Shown: positions 34,408 through 43,247 of the stretch, one piece after another
Layout: every line of letters starts with the position of its first letter
How positions within the stretch are numbered: position 1 is the stretch's first letter
DNA from: Streptomyces sp. NK15101
Lineage (GTDB): Bacteria > Actinomycetota > Actinomycetes > Streptomycetales > Streptomycetaceae
NCBI RefSeq assembly: GCF_020400725.1
Contig: NZ_JAINVG010000002.1
Location: 62,001 to 126,000, forward strand
Length of the DNA stretch: 64,000 bases
Direction of reading: 5' to 3'
Notes under the pieces: model-generated
Told to the model about the DNA's origin: nothing
What the model saw: only the letters and a program-made list of their open reading frames with translations
Database searches by the model: none
Program-made: the position numbers and the translations under genes

Positions 34408-35106
34408 CTACTCGCTCTTGGTGGCCGTGGCCTTCTTGGTCGGCGTGGCGGACGCCTTCTCGGTCGGCGTGGCGGACGCCTTCTCGGTCGGGCTCGTGGA
34501 ACCGGAGTCCGAGTCGGAGGTGGCGCCGGCGTTCGGGGAGGCGGAGGTCTTCGGCGGGACCGAGGCCGTGGGCTTCTGGCAGCCGGGCTGCTTGGCCATC
34601 GCCTGGCCCAGCTCGCCGTCCTCCAGCTTGGACAGGGCGTTCTGGTCCATCTTCTCGATCTTCGTCAGGCCGTCGGCGACGCCCTGGAGACCGTCCGCGA
34701 ACTTCTGCTGGTTCGTCGGGTCCAGCGCGTCGACCTGCTTCTTGAGTCCCTCGTAGGCCAAGGCGGTGGCGTTGAGCTCCTTGATCGCGTCCTGCTGGAT
34801 CTTCTCGCCGTTCTCGACGGGCGGGGCTCCGGCGGCCTCGACGGCCTTGGCGAGGGCCCGGTCGGCGTTCGCGATGTCCTGGAAGGCCTTCGAGTCGGCG
34901 GCCTGGATCTCGGCCGGCTTGCTGTCGGCAGCGGTCGAGATGATGATCTGGTGGGCGTCGGCCCGCTTCTGGATCTGGGGCTTGGCCTGGTCGCAGAACG
35001 TCTTCGCCCAGTCACCCACCTTGTCGCCCTTGTCGTCGCTGCAACCGGTCAGCGCGAGCACCAGTACCGCGCCGCCGGACAGTGCGGCCGCAAGCTTCTT
35101 GTTCAA
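34408..35106 (-). CDS. Small secreted lipoprotein with Lys/Thr-rich repeat tail
   Basis: A 232-residue lipoprotein with signal peptide and lipobox LALTGC (acylated Cys near residue 22). A helical, charged domain follows to about residue 175, then a low-complexity tail with EKASATPT repeated twice and a third related copy, from 24-bp DNA repeats. The start is a TTG at 35106, preferred because it is the only start that gives a proper signal peptide and AAGGGA lies 9 bases upstream. An ATG at 35148 would put 14 non-signal residues in front. It stands between the methyltransferase and hppA. I know no function for the family. Confidence 0.8.
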   Translation of the reverse strand: MNKKLAAALSGGAVLVLALTGCSDDKGDKVGDWAKTFCDQAKPQIQKRADAHQIIISTAADSKPAEIQAADSKAFQDIANADRALAKAVEAAGAPPVENGEKIQQDAIKELNATALAYEGLKKQVDALDPTNQQKFADGLQGVADGLTKIEKMDQNALSKLEDGELGQAMAKQPGCQKPTASVPPKTSASPNAGATSDSDSGSTSPTEKASATPTEKASATPTKKATATKSE

Positions 35107-35267
35107 CGGATCGGTCCCTTCCAAGGCTCTCGGCCCCGGAACATACACGCCGAACGGGCTACTTCCACCTTTCGTGCGACGGATTCATCCCCTATTGAAG
35201 CCTTTTGAACCAAGGGATAAGCATCCCGGCCACCCCGGAAACCCCCGGTAATGAGACGGACGCCACG

Positions 35268-37586
35268 TCAGGACATCGCCACCGAACGCTTCTTGGAGGC
35301 CCGGACCGCACCGACCACGACGAAGAGCGCGACCGCCGCGACCGCCGCCCGCAGCCCGACGCTCGCGTCGCCGCCGTAACTGAACCGCACGACCGCCGGG
35401 GCGATCAGCAGCGCGACCAGGTTCATCACCTTCAGGAGCGGGTTGATCGCCGGGCCCGCCGTGTCCTTGAACGGATCGCCGACCGTGTCCCCGATGACGG
35501 TCGCCTCGTGCGCCTCGCTGCCCTTGCCGCCGTGGTTCCCGTCCTCGACCAGCTTCTTCGCGTTGTCCCAGGCACCACCGGAGTTGGCGAGGAAGACCGC
35601 CATCAGCGCGCCCGCCCCGATCGCCCCGGCGAGGTACGCGCCGAGCGCGCCGACCCCGAGCGCGAAGCCGACCGCGATCGGAGCCATCACGGCGAGCAGG
35701 CCGGGCGTGGCGAGTTCGCGCAGCGCGTCCTTGGTGCAGATGTCGACGACCCGCCCGTACTCCGGCTTCTCGGTGAAGTCCATGATCCCGGGGTGCTCGC
35801 GGAACTGCCGCCGCACCTCGTACACGACCGAACCGGCCGAGCGGGACACCGCGTTGATCGCGAGCCCCGAGAAGAGGAAGACGACCGCCGCGCCGAGGAT
35901 CAGACCGAAGAGGTTGTTGGGCTGCGAGATGTCCATCGAGAGCGTCACCTCACCGGCCTTCACCCCGAACTCCCCGACGTCGGCGACCGAGGTCGCGATG
36001 GCGTCCCGGTACGAGCCGAAGAGCGCCGAGGCCGCCAGGACGGCGGTGGCGATGGCGATGCCCTTGGTGATGGCCTTCGTGGTGTTGCCGACGGCGTCCA
36101 GGTCGGTGAGGACCTGCGCGCCCGCGCCCGTGACGTCCCCGGACATCTCCGCGATGCCCTGGGCGTTGTCGGCGACCGGGCCGAAGGTGTCCATGGCGAC
36201 GATCACCCCGACGGTGGTGAGCAGCCCCGTCCCGGCGAGGGCCACCGCGAACAGTGCCAGCATGATCGAGGCGCCGCCGAGCAGGAACGCCCCGTAGACC
36301 GTGAGCCCGATCAGCAGGGCCGTGTAGACGGCGGACTCCATGCCGAGCGCCACACCGGCGAGGACGACGGTCGCGGGACCGGTGAGCGAGGACTTGCCGA
36401 CGTCCCTGACCGGCCGCCGGCCGGTCTCGGTGAAGTAGCCGGTGAGCTGCTGGATGAGCGCGGCGAGGACGATGCCGAGGGCGACCGCGACCAGGGCGAG
36501 GACCCGCGGGTCGCCGCCGTGGTCGCGGATGCCCCGCTCGGTGACGCCTTCGAGCTCGGCGTACGAGGACGGCAGGTACACGAAGGCCGCGACGGCGACG
36601 CCCACCAGCGAGATGACCGCCGAGACCAGGAATCCGCGGTTGATCGCGCTCATCCCGCCGCGGTCGGCGCGCCGCGGCGCGACCGTGAGGATGCCGATCA
36701 CGGCGGTGATCACGCCGATCGCCGGCACCATCAGGGGGAACGCGAGGCCGTGGTCGCCGAAGGCCGCCTTGCCGAGGATGAGCGCGGCGACCAGGGTCAC
36801 GGCGTACGACTCGAAGAGGTCGGCCGCCATGCCGGCGCAGTCGCCGACGTTGTCGCCCACGTTGTCGGCGATGGTGGCGGCGTTGCGCGGGTCGTCTTCG
36901 GGGATGCCCTGCTCGACCTTGCCGACGAGGTCGGCGCCGACGTCGGCGGCCTTGGTGAAGATCCCGCCGCCCACTCGCATGAACATGGCGATGAGCGCGG
37001 CGCCGAGTCCGAATCCCTCCAGGACCTTGGGCGCGTCGGCTGCGTAGACGAGGACGACGCAGGCGGCTCCGAGCAGTCCGAGGCCGACCGTGCACATGCC
37101 GACGACCCCGCCCGTACGGAACGCGATCCGCATGGCCCGGTGCGCGACCTCGTTCAGGTCCCTCTCGGGTTCGCCCGGCGCCGGGGTGGCCTCCCTGGCC
37201 GCGGCGGCGACCCGCACGTTGGCCCGTACGGCGAGCCGCATGCCGAGGTATCCGGTGACCGCCGAGAAGAGCGCCCCGACCAGGAAGAACAGGGAACGTC
37301 CGGCACGCTGCGACCAGTTGTCGGCCGGCAGCAGCATCAGCAGGAAGAACACGGCGGCCGCGAAGACGGCGAGGGTCCGCAGCTGCCGCGCGAGGTAGGC
37401 GTTGGCCCCCTCCTGCACGGCGGCGGCGATCTCCTTCATCCTCTCGGTGCCCTCACCGGCCGCGAGCACCTGGCGGACGAGGAGCCGCGCGACGACCAGT
37501 GCGGCGAGGGCGATGGCCGCGACGACGACCACGATCGTCCGGTTCCCGCTCGTGAGCACCGCCGCGGAGAGGGTTGTGGGGTACAT
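35268..37586 (-). CDS. hppA: Proton-translocating membrane pyrophosphatase, K+-independent type
   Basis: A 772-residue polytopic enzyme that splits pyrophosphate and pumps protons across the membrane. It contains the substrate motif DVGADLVGKVE, the DNVGDNVGDCAGMAADLFES loop, and the C-terminal GDTVGDPFKDTAGP motif. The residue that sets potassium dependence is Lys in GNTTKAI, which marks the K+-independent class; the K+-dependent class has Ala there. About sixteen helices are expected. The ATG at 37586 gives the normal short N-terminus. It lies between the lipoprotein gene and the bldG locus. It is probably expressed from its own promoter. Confidence 0.96.
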   Translation of the reverse strand: MYPTTLSAAVLTSGNRTIVVVVAAIALAALVVARLLVRQVLAAGEGTERMKEIAAAVQEGANAYLARQLRTLAVFAAAVFFLLMLLPADNWSQRAGRSLFFLVGALFSAVTGYLGMRLAVRANVRVAAAAREATPAPGEPERDLNEVAHRAMRIAFRTGGVVGMCTVGLGLLGAACVVLVYAADAPKVLEGFGLGAALIAMFMRVGGGIFTKAADVGADLVGKVEQGIPEDDPRNAATIADNVGDNVGDCAGMAADLFESYAVTLVAALILGKAAFGDHGLAFPLMVPAIGVITAVIGILTVAPRRADRGGMSAINRGFLVSAVISLVGVAVAAFVYLPSSYAELEGVTERGIRDHGGDPRVLALVAVALGIVLAALIQQLTGYFTETGRRPVRDVGKSSLTGPATVVLAGVALGMESAVYTALLIGLTVYGAFLLGGASIMLALFAVALAGTGLLTTVGVIVAMDTFGPVADNAQGIAEMSGDVTGAGAQVLTDLDAVGNTTKAITKGIAIATAVLAASALFGSYRDAIATSVADVGEFGVKAGEVTLSMDISQPNNLFGLILGAAVVFLFSGLAINAVSRSAGSVVYEVRRQFREHPGIMDFTEKPEYGRVVDICTKDALRELATPGLLAVMAPIAVGFALGVGALGAYLAGAIGAGALMAVFLANSGGAWDNAKKLVEDGNHGGKGSEAHEATVIGDTVGDPFKDTAGPAINPLLKVMNLVALLIAPAVVRFSYGGDASVGLRAAVAAVALFVVVGAVRASKKRSVAMS

Positions 37587-37685
37587 GAGGACGGATCATA
37601 GGGAGACAAGCCGGTATATACCGGGATGCACCAATTCGTGGGCGAGGACGCCCAGCGCAGGGCACCTGAAAAGTTCCCGGCACAA

Positions 37686-37718
37686 GGGAAGAGGCCCTGC
37701 GGCGCAGGGCCTCTTCCC
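37686..37718 (-). terminator. Terminator after the bldG/anti-sigma operon
   Basis: A perfect 15-bp stem (GGGAAGAGGCCCTGC and its complement) with a GGC loop lies about 120 bases past the anti-sigma gene stop. The intervening bases are G/C runs without an open frame of interest. Confidence 0.8.
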
Positions 37719-37839
37719 TCACTACGTGTGCGGGCCGGACCCCCAGGTGTAAGGGTCGCCCCCCCGTGCACGGGCGGGGCTCCACCACGCACGCGGGGGC
37801 AGCCCCACGTGCGCGGACGGGGCCCACCCAGTGCACGGG

Positions 37840-38298
37840 TCAGGACAGGACGTCCGCCGAGTTCACCGGCCACGTCATCCGGATGGTGCCGCCGTCCTCG
37901 CCGGCGCTCACCTCCACGTCGTCGACGAGCCCGCGGATCACCGCGAGCCCCATCTCGTCCTCGCCGTCGGCGTCGTCGAAGTCCTCGGCCGGAGCCGCGG
38001 CCCGCGCGCCGGGGACACCGACGGCATCGGCCGCCGCCACCCCCGCACCCGGCACCTCGTCGCCGACCTCGATGGAGAACGTCTTCTCCTCCTCGGTCAG
38101 GACGACCCGAATGGGGGTCGTGACGTCGTTGCTGCGATGCAGCCCGACCGCACGGGAACAGGCCTCACCCACAGCGAGACGCACCTCGTCGAGGACCGCC
38201 TCGTCCACACCCGCCCGGCGCGCGACCGCGGCCGCCACCAGGCGGGCCGTGCGGACGTGCTCCGGCTGAGCGCTGAAGCGGAGTTCAACGGTGGCCAT
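37840..38298 (-). CDS. RsbW/SpoIIAB-type anti-sigma factor (HATPase)
   Basis: A 152-residue GHKL-fold serine kinase/anti-sigma factor. It has the helix LDEVRLAVGEACSRAVGLHR (N box) and GLAVIRGLVDDVEV (G box). Between the boxes is an acidic, alanine-rich insertion (AAPAEDFDDADGEDE). It should phosphorylate the antagonist BldG at a serine and hold a sigma factor when BldG is phosphorylated. The ATG at 38298 follows bldG after 15 bases, so the two are co-transcribed. In S. coelicolor the equivalent pair is part of the developmental and stress-response sigma network. The sigma factor partner is not encoded nearby. Confidence 0.92.
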   Translation of the reverse strand: MATVELRFSAQPEHVRTARLVAAAVARRAGVDEAVLDEVRLAVGEACSRAVGLHRSNDVTTPIRVVLTEEEKTFSIEVGDEVPGAGVAAADAVGVPGARAAAPAEDFDDADGEDEMGLAVIRGLVDDVEVSAGEDGGTIRMTWPVNSADVLS

Positions 38299-38313
38299 GC
38301 GAACCCCCTGGGC

Positions 38314-38667
38314 TCAGTCGACGGCGTTGACGGCCTCGTCGACCGAGGTGTGGATCGGGAACACCTTGGTGAGACCCGTGATCCGGAAAATCTTCAGAAT
38401 GCGCTCCTGGTTGCAGACCAGGCGCAGCGAGCCCTCGTGCGCGCGAACGCGCTTCAGGCCGCCGACGAGCACACCGAGGCCGGTGGAGTCGAGGAAGTCC
38501 ACGCCCTCCATGTCGACGACCAGGTGGTAGCTGCCGTCGTTCACCAACTCGACCAACTGCTCGCGCAGCTTGGGCGCGGTATACACATCAATCTCGCCAC
38601 CGACCTCGACGACCGTACGGTCACCACCAGCGCCGGACACATTGCGAGTCGACAGGGACAGGTCCAC
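38314..38667 (-). CDS. bldG: Anti-sigma factor antagonist BldG
   Basis: A 117-residue STAS-domain protein that controls anti-sigma factors by reversible serine phosphorylation. It is needed for aerial growth and antibiotic production in Streptomyces. The phosphorylation site is the Ser in [15 protein letters not shown]. The rest is nearly identical, from memory, to the S. coelicolor protein. The only visible difference is a short NVSGAGG segment after LSTR, which makes this copy slightly longer. The GTG start at 38667 has a strong GGAGG ribosome site. The downstream anti-sigma factor gene is its partner. It is divergent from the helicase gene, with an 80-base shared upstream region. Confidence 0.96.
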   Translation of the reverse strand: MDLSLSTRNVSGAGGDRTVVEVGGEIDVYTAPKLREQLVELVNDGSYHLVVDMEGVDFLDSTGLGVLVGGLKRVRAHEGSLRLVCNQERILKIFRITGLTKVFPIHTSVDEAVNAVD

Positions 38668-38747
38668 GGATCCTCCAGCACCTTGCTATCGGGCGATCGT
38701 CCCCCCGGGTCTCCGGGGCGGAGCCGAGGAACGGATCGCCAGCCGCG

Positions 38748-41213
38748 ATGGCATTCAATCACTTACCAGCAGCCATGCACGACGCCTTGGAAGCATTGTC
38801 CGTCATGGCAGTGACACACTCGGTGCCGATGGCCAAGAATCACCGCCCCCGTCGTCCGGCCGGGGAAACGGGCAACCGCCCCTCTCCCGGCATGGTCCTC
38901 GACCGGCTCTCCTCGGGCGAGAGCCGGGCCGCGCGCATCACTCATACGGAGCACATGCCCGCCCGGGAGGGCCGCCATGCCGTCTGGCCGCACCGCATCC
39001 GTCCGGAGGTGATCGCGGCGATTCAGGAGGCCGGGATCGAGCACCCCTGGGCCCACCAGGCGGAGGCCGCCGAGCACGCCCTGGACGGCGAGTCCGTGGT
39101 GATCGCCACGGGCACCGCCTCGGGCAAGTCGCTCGCCTACCTCGCCCCGGTCCTCAGCACCCTCCTGGACGGCTCGGAGGCCCCGAACGGCCGCGGCACC
39201 ACCGCCCTCTACCTCGCGCCCACCAAGGCCCTCGCGGCCGACCAGCGGCGCGCCGTGCGGGAGCTGGCCGCCCCGCTCGGCAACCGGATCCGCCCCGCCG
39301 TCTACGACGGCGACACGCCGGTCGAGGAGCGCGAGTGGGTCCGGCAGTACGCGAACTACGTGCTGACCAACCCCGACATGCTGCACCGGGGCGTCCTCCC
39401 CTCCCACCCCAGGTGGTCCTCCTTCCTGCGCTCCCTGCGCTACGTCGTGATCGACGAGTGCCACACCTACCGGGGCGTCTTCGGCTCCCACGTCGCCCAG
39501 GTGCTGCGCCGACTGCGCCGCGTCTGCGCCCGGTACGGCTCCGAACCGGTCTTCCTGCTCGCCTCGGCCACCGCCGCCGAACCCGCCCGGGCCGCCGGCC
39601 GCCTCACCGGCCTGCCGGTCACCGAGGTCTCCGACGACGCCTCCCCGCGCGGCGAGCTGGTCTTCGCCCTCTGGGAGCCGCCGCTGACCGAGCTGCACGG
39701 CGAGCGCGGCGCGCCCGTGCGCCGCACCGCCACCGCCGAGACCGCGGACCTGCTGACCGACCTGACCCGGCAGGGCGTCCGCTCGGTCGCCTTCGTCCGC
39801 TCCCGGCGCGGCGCCGAGCTGATCTCGGTGATCGCCCAGGAGCGGCTGGCCGAGACCGATCGCGCGCTCGCCCGCCGCGTCGCCGCCTACCGGGGCGGCT
39901 ACCTTCCCGAGGAGCGCCGCGCCCTGGAGGGGGCCCTGCACTCCGGCGAGCTCCTCGGCCTGGCCGCCACGACCGCCCTGGAGCTGGGCGTGGACGTCTC
40001 CGGCCTGGACGCCGTCCTGATCGCCGGCTACCCGGGCACCCGGGCCTCCCTGTGGCAGCAGGCGGGCCGCGCCGGCCGCTCCGGCGAGGGCGCCCTCGCG
40101 ATCATGGTCGCCCGGGACGATCCGCTGGACACCTTCCTCGTCCACCACCCCGAGGCGATCTTCGAGCAGCCGGTCGAGACGACCGTCCTGGACCCCGACA
40201 ACCCCTACGTCCTCGCCCCCCACCTGTGCGCCGCCGCCGCGGAGCTCCCGCTGACCGAACCGGACCTGGCCCTCTTCGGCCCGGCCGTGCCCGGCCTGCT
40301 GCCCCAGCTGGAAGGGGCAGGCCTGCTGCGCCGCCGCCCCACCGGCTGGTACTGGACCCGCCGCGAGCGGGCCGCCGACCTCACCGACATCCGGGGCGGC
40401 GGCGGCAGCCCCGTCAGGATCGTGGAGGCCGGCACCGGCCGCCTCCTCGGCACCGTCGACGAGGCCGCCTCCCACACCGCCGTCCACGAGGGCGCCGTCC
40501 ACCTCCACCAGGGCCGCACCTACCTGGTGCGGGAGCTCGACCTCAAGGACTCCGTGGCCCTCGTCGAGGAGGCCGTCCCCCCGTACTCCACCACCGCCCG
40601 CGACACCACCTCCATCACCGTCCTCGAAACCGACACCGAGGTCCCCTGGGGAGCCGGCCGCCTCTGCTACGGCTCCGTCGAGGTCACCAACCAGGTGGTC
40701 TCCTTCCTCCGGCGCCGTCTGATCACCGGCGAGGTGCTCGGCGAGACCAAGCTCGACCTGCCGCCCCGCACCCTGCGCACCCGGGCCGTGTGGTGGACGG
40801 TCACCGAGGACCAACTCGACGCCGCCCGGATCGGTCCGGAGATCCTCGGCGGCGCCCTGCACGCCGCCGAGCACGCCTCCATCGGCATGCTGCCGCTCTT
40901 CGCCACCTGCGACCGCTGGGACATCGGCGGCGTCTCCGTACCGCTCCATCCCGACACCCTGCTGCCCACCGTCTTCGTGTACGACGGGCATCCGGGCGGC
41001 GCGGGCTTCGCCGAGCGCGCCTTCCACACCGCCCGCGCCTGGCTCGCGGCCACCCGGGAGGCCATCGCCTCCTGCGAGTGCGAGGCGGGCTGCCCCTCCT
41101 GCATCCAGTCCCCGAAGTGCGGCAACGGCAACGATCCGCTCCACAAGCGCGGCGCGGTCCGCCTCCTCACGGAACTCCTGAGGGAGGCCCCGGAGGACCC
41201 GCCCGCGACCTGA
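38748..41213 (+). CDS. DECH-box DNA helicase of the MrfA/YprA type with DUF1998
   Basis: An 821-residue superfamily 2 helicase. Motif I is GTASGKS, motif II is VIDECH, motif III is ASATA, and motif VI is QQAGRAGRSGEG. The C-terminal DUF1998 domain ends in a four-cysteine zinc site CECEAGCPSCIQSPKC. Relatives such as Bacillus MrfA act in repair of DNA damage, including mitomycin cross-links. In actinobacteria this helicase is regularly adjacent to Tad-like pilus genes ('helicase/secretion neighbourhood'), as seen here. The start is uncertain: ATG at 38748 has no clear ribosome site and internal ATGs at 38775, 38805 and 38829 are alternatives. Its end overlaps the convergent gene at 41167 by 47 bases. 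Confidence 0.9.
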   Translation: MAFNHLPAAMHDALEALSVMAVTHSVPMAKNHRPRRPAGETGNRPSPGMVLDRLSSGESRAARITHTEHMPAREGRHAVWPHRIRPEVIAAIQEAGIEHPWAHQAEAAEHALDGESVVIATGTASGKSLAYLAPVLSTLLDGSEAPNGRGTTALYLAPTKALAADQRRAVRELAAPLGNRIRPAVYDGDTPVEEREWVRQYANYVLTNPDMLHRGVLPSHPRWSSFLRSLRYVVIDECHTYRGVFGSHVAQVLRRLRRVCARYGSEPVFLLASATAAEPARAAGRLTGLPVTEVSDDASPRGELVFALWEPPLTELHGERGAPVRRTATAETADLLTDLTRQGVRSVAFVRSRRGAELISVIAQERLAETDRALARRVAAYRGGYLPEERRALEGALHSGELLGLAATTALELGVDVSGLDAVLIAGYPGTRASLWQQAGRAGRSGEGALAIMVARDDPLDTFLVHHPEAIFEQPVETTVLDPDNPYVLAPHLCAAAAELPLTEPDLALFGPAVPGLLPQLEGAGLLRRRPTGWYWTRRERAADLTDIRGGGGSPVRIVEAGTGRLLGTVDEAASHTAVHEGAVHLHQGRTYLVRELDLKDSVALVEEAVPPYSTTARDTTSITVLETDTEVPWGAGRLCYGSVEVTNQVVSFLRRRLITGEVLGETKLDLPPRTLRTRAVWWTVTEDQLDAARIGPEILGGALHAAEHASIGMLPLFATCDRWDIGGVSVPLHPDTLLPTVFVYDGHPGGAGFAERAFHTARAWLAATREAIASCECEAGCPSCIQSPKCGNGNDPLHKRGAVRLLTELLREAPEDPPAT

Positions 41214-41799
41214 CCTCCGGCCGGTACGGGCCGCGCACGACCCGGGCGGTCACGTCCGCGACCCCGCCCCGCACCGCGCACCGCGCCAGCTCGGCGCCCT
41301 GCGCGACGGCCACCCGCGAGGCGGCGGCGCACGCCTCGGCCTCGCCCCACAGGGCCCGGTCGGCGGCGGCGAGGGCGGCCAGGTCGGCGGCCCCGCCGGC
41401 CCGGTGCCTGGCCGCCACCGCCTGCCCGAGCGCGAGCGCCACCCCGAACACCACGCACAAGGCACACGCCGCGAACGCGGCCCACACCGTCGCCGCCCCA
41501 CGATCCCCCGGAGCTCCCGCATCCCGGGCCGACCACCACCCGGACGAACCAGCGCCCTGGCGTGAGAGCCGCCCCGGCAGACCCGGGCCCCGAGCCAAGA
41601 GCCGTCCCGGCAGTGCCGTGCCCCGGCCTGGCCGGCGTTCCGCCAACAGCTGGGCCGACCGCTTGTCCGGCGGCTGAGGCGGCCGCCTGTCAGCCGGCTG
41701 AGGCGGCCGGCCGTCCGGCCGCTGGGCCGCTCTCCGGTCGGCGTTCCCGTGCCCCGGCCGGGCGCGAGCGGGGGCGCCGCGGTGCTCGGCGGCCGTCAT
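41167..41799 (-). CDS. Rv3654c-like TadE-type protein of the helicase/secretion neighbourhood
   Basis: A 210-residue protein. Residues 1-105 are Arg/Pro-rich low complexity with repeats such as RPPQPADRRPPQPPDKR, unusual for a pilin-like protein. Then comes a class III-like processing site, with DRGAATV before a hydrophobic helix WAAFAACALCVVFGVALALG, followed by ARHRAGGAADLAALAAADRA, the mark of the Rv3654c/TadE-like family. The C-terminal part is short with two cysteines. It would be a minor pilin or assembly factor of a Flp-type pilus or secretion system. The ATG overlaps the TadE stop as ATGA. Its 3' end is antisense to the last 47 bases of the helicase gene. Confidence 0.8.
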   Translation of the reverse strand: MTAAEHRGAPARARPGHGNADRRAAQRPDGRPPQPADRRPPQPPDKRSAQLLAERRPGRGTALPGRLLARGPGLPGRLSRQGAGSSGWWSARDAGAPGDRGAATVWAAFAACALCVVFGVALALGQAVAARHRAGGAADLAALAAADRALWGEAEACAAASRVAVAQGAELARCAVRGGVADVTARVVRGPYRPEVRSRAGPPGPPSGVP

Positions 41800-42152
41800 G
41801 GGACTCCCCCGCCCGCCGTGTCCTCCGCGAGGGCCGCCGCCCCGGCTCTCAGGGTGACTCCCATGCCCCGCGGACCCGGGGCCGCCGCCTCCACCGTCAC
41901 CCGCCACAGCTCGCCCTCCCTCGCCACCGACACCCGGGCGCCCTCGGGCGCGGCGGCACGGGCGACCGCCTCGGCGGAGGCCACCGGCTCCGAACGGGCC
42001 GCCGCCCTCGCCCCCGCCCGTGCCGCGTCCACGCACCGGATCTGTGCGGCGGCCGCGGCCAGCGCCCAGAGCAGCGTCACCGTGAACAGCGCGAGGACGG
42101 GCAGGACCATCGCCGCCTCCACGGTCACGAACCCCCGGTCAGAACGGCGCAT
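41796..42152 (-). CDS. TadE-family pilus protein
   Basis: A 118-residue TadE-like pseudopilin with an N-terminal processing site (RRSDRG then FVTVEAAMVLPVLALF, with Glu at +5), one membrane helix to about residue 37, and a small extracytoplasmic domain that begins QIRCVDAARAGARAAARSE. TadE-like pilins are cut by a prepilin peptidase and help Flp fibre assembly. The ATG at 42152 lies within the end of the DUF4244 gene (14-base overlap), and the gene ends in an ATGA overlap with the next. No TadV-type prepilin peptidase is encoded in the window. Confidence 0.88.
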   Translation of the reverse strand: MRRSDRGFVTVEAAMVLPVLALFTVTLLWALAAAAAQIRCVDAARAGARAAARSEPVASAEAVARAAAPEGARVSVAREGELWRVTVEAAAPGPRGMGVTLRAGAAALAEDTAGGGVP

Positions 42153-42459
42153 CGAGGGCCTTCCCGATCACCGACTCCAGCGCCCCCGAGACCGCCCCAC
42201 TGGTCACGATCTTGTAGAGCACGGCGGCGAACGCCGCCGCGGCGATCGTTCCCACCGCGTACTCGGAGGTGGTCATCCCCTCGTCGCGGCGCGCTGCCGT
42301 CCGCCGCACCCGCCACCAGCCACACAGCCGCTCCTTGAGCGCCACACCGACCTCCCCGCTGCGCCCCGCCTCGTCCTGCCGTGCCTCGCCGTGATGCGTC
42401 ATGTCGCCGTACCCCGTCATCTCTCGTCGTGCCGTGTCTCGTCGTGTTGTCGCGTTCAT
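42139..42459 (-). CDS. DUF4244 Flp-pilin-like protein
   Basis: A 106-residue protein whose C-terminal half is a Flp-type pilin: cleavage after Gly61 in RRDEG, then MTTSEYAVGTIAAAAFAAVL with Glu at +5 and Tyr at +6, and a final short helix ending KALDAPF. The N-terminal 60 residues are hydrophilic and charged, long for a leader. The core may start later (for example at Met14), but the ATG at 42459 is supported by an ATGA overlap with the upstream TadC-like gene. It is the likely major pilin of this locus. Confidence 0.82.
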   Translation of the reverse strand: MNATTRRDTARREMTGYGDMTHHGEARQDEAGRSGEVGVALKERLCGWWRVRRTAARRDEGMTTSEYAVGTIAAAAFAAVLYKIVTSGAVSGALESVIGKALDAPF

Positions 42460-43247
42460 CCGTCCAGCAGTCCCGCCGCGAGGCCGATCACCACCGGAGC
42501 CACGCCCACCGCCAGGAAGGCGGGCAGGAAGCAGAGCCCCACGGGGGCGCTGATCAGCACCTGCGCCCGGCGGGCTCCGGCCGCCGCCGCGCGGGCGCGG
42601 GTGGCGCGCAGGGCGGTCGCGTGCCGGGCGACGGCCTCCGCCGCCGGCGCTCCCGAGGAACCGGCCCGCTCCATGCAGCGGGCCAGCCCTTCGGCGCCCG
42701 GTATCGCGCCGAACCTCCCCCACACCTCGGCCGGTTCGCCGCCGAGCCGCAGCTCGGCGGCCGTGCGGGCCAGACGCTCGCCGAGCGGACCGCCCAACGA
42801 CCGGCCCACCGCCTCCGCCGCCTCGCCGGGTCCCGCTCCGGAGGCGGCGCAGGCCGCCAGCAGATCGGCGGCCAGCGGAAGGTGGCGCACCATCTCCCCC
42901 TCGTCGGCCGACGGGGGCAGGGGGCGTCGCGCCGCCCTCCACCTCACTCCGACGGCCACCAGGGCCCCGGCACCCAGGCCGCCGGCCCCGCCGAACAGCA
43001 CCCAGCCGATACCGACGCCCACCAGGGGCACCAGCCAGGGCCACGCCCACGGCGGCAACCCGCTCCGGGCCTTCCGGGGGCGCGGTTCCGGGCGCGCGAG
43101 GAGGGTCCCCGCCCGTCGCCGCGTCCGGCGCGCCCGCAGCCCGCGCAGCACTTCCATGGCGCCCTGTGCGCACAGGACCGCGGCCAGGAGCGGGAGGCCC
43201 ACCGCTCGAACGCCGTCCGGCACGTGGTCGACCGCTTCTCCGATCAC
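42456..43247 (-). CDS. Type II secretion system F-family protein (TadC-like)
   Basis: A 263-residue inner-membrane protein with hydrophobic helices near 18-33, 70-95 and at the C-terminus (VLISAPVGLCFLPAFLAVGV). The cytoplasmic T2SF domain has LPLAADLLAACAASGAGPGE and ERAGSSGAPAAEAVAR. It forms the platform on which the ATPase drives pilus growth. The GTG start at 43247 overlaps the upstream gene as GTGA and has GAGGGG 7 bases ahead. TadB and TadC are separate genes here, as in standard Tad systems. Confidence 0.86.
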   Translation of the reverse strand: MIGEAVDHVPDGVRAVGLPLLAAVLCAQGAMEVLRGLRARRTRRRAGTLLARPEPRPRKARSGLPPWAWPWLVPLVGVGIGWVLFGGAGGLGAGALVAVGVRWRAARRPLPPSADEGEMVRHLPLAADLLAACAASGAGPGEAAEAVGRSLGGPLGERLARTAAELRLGGEPAEVWGRFGAIPGAEGLARCMERAGSSGAPAAEAVARHATALRATRARAAAAGARRAQVLISAPVGLCFLPAFLAVGVAPVVIGLAAGLLDG

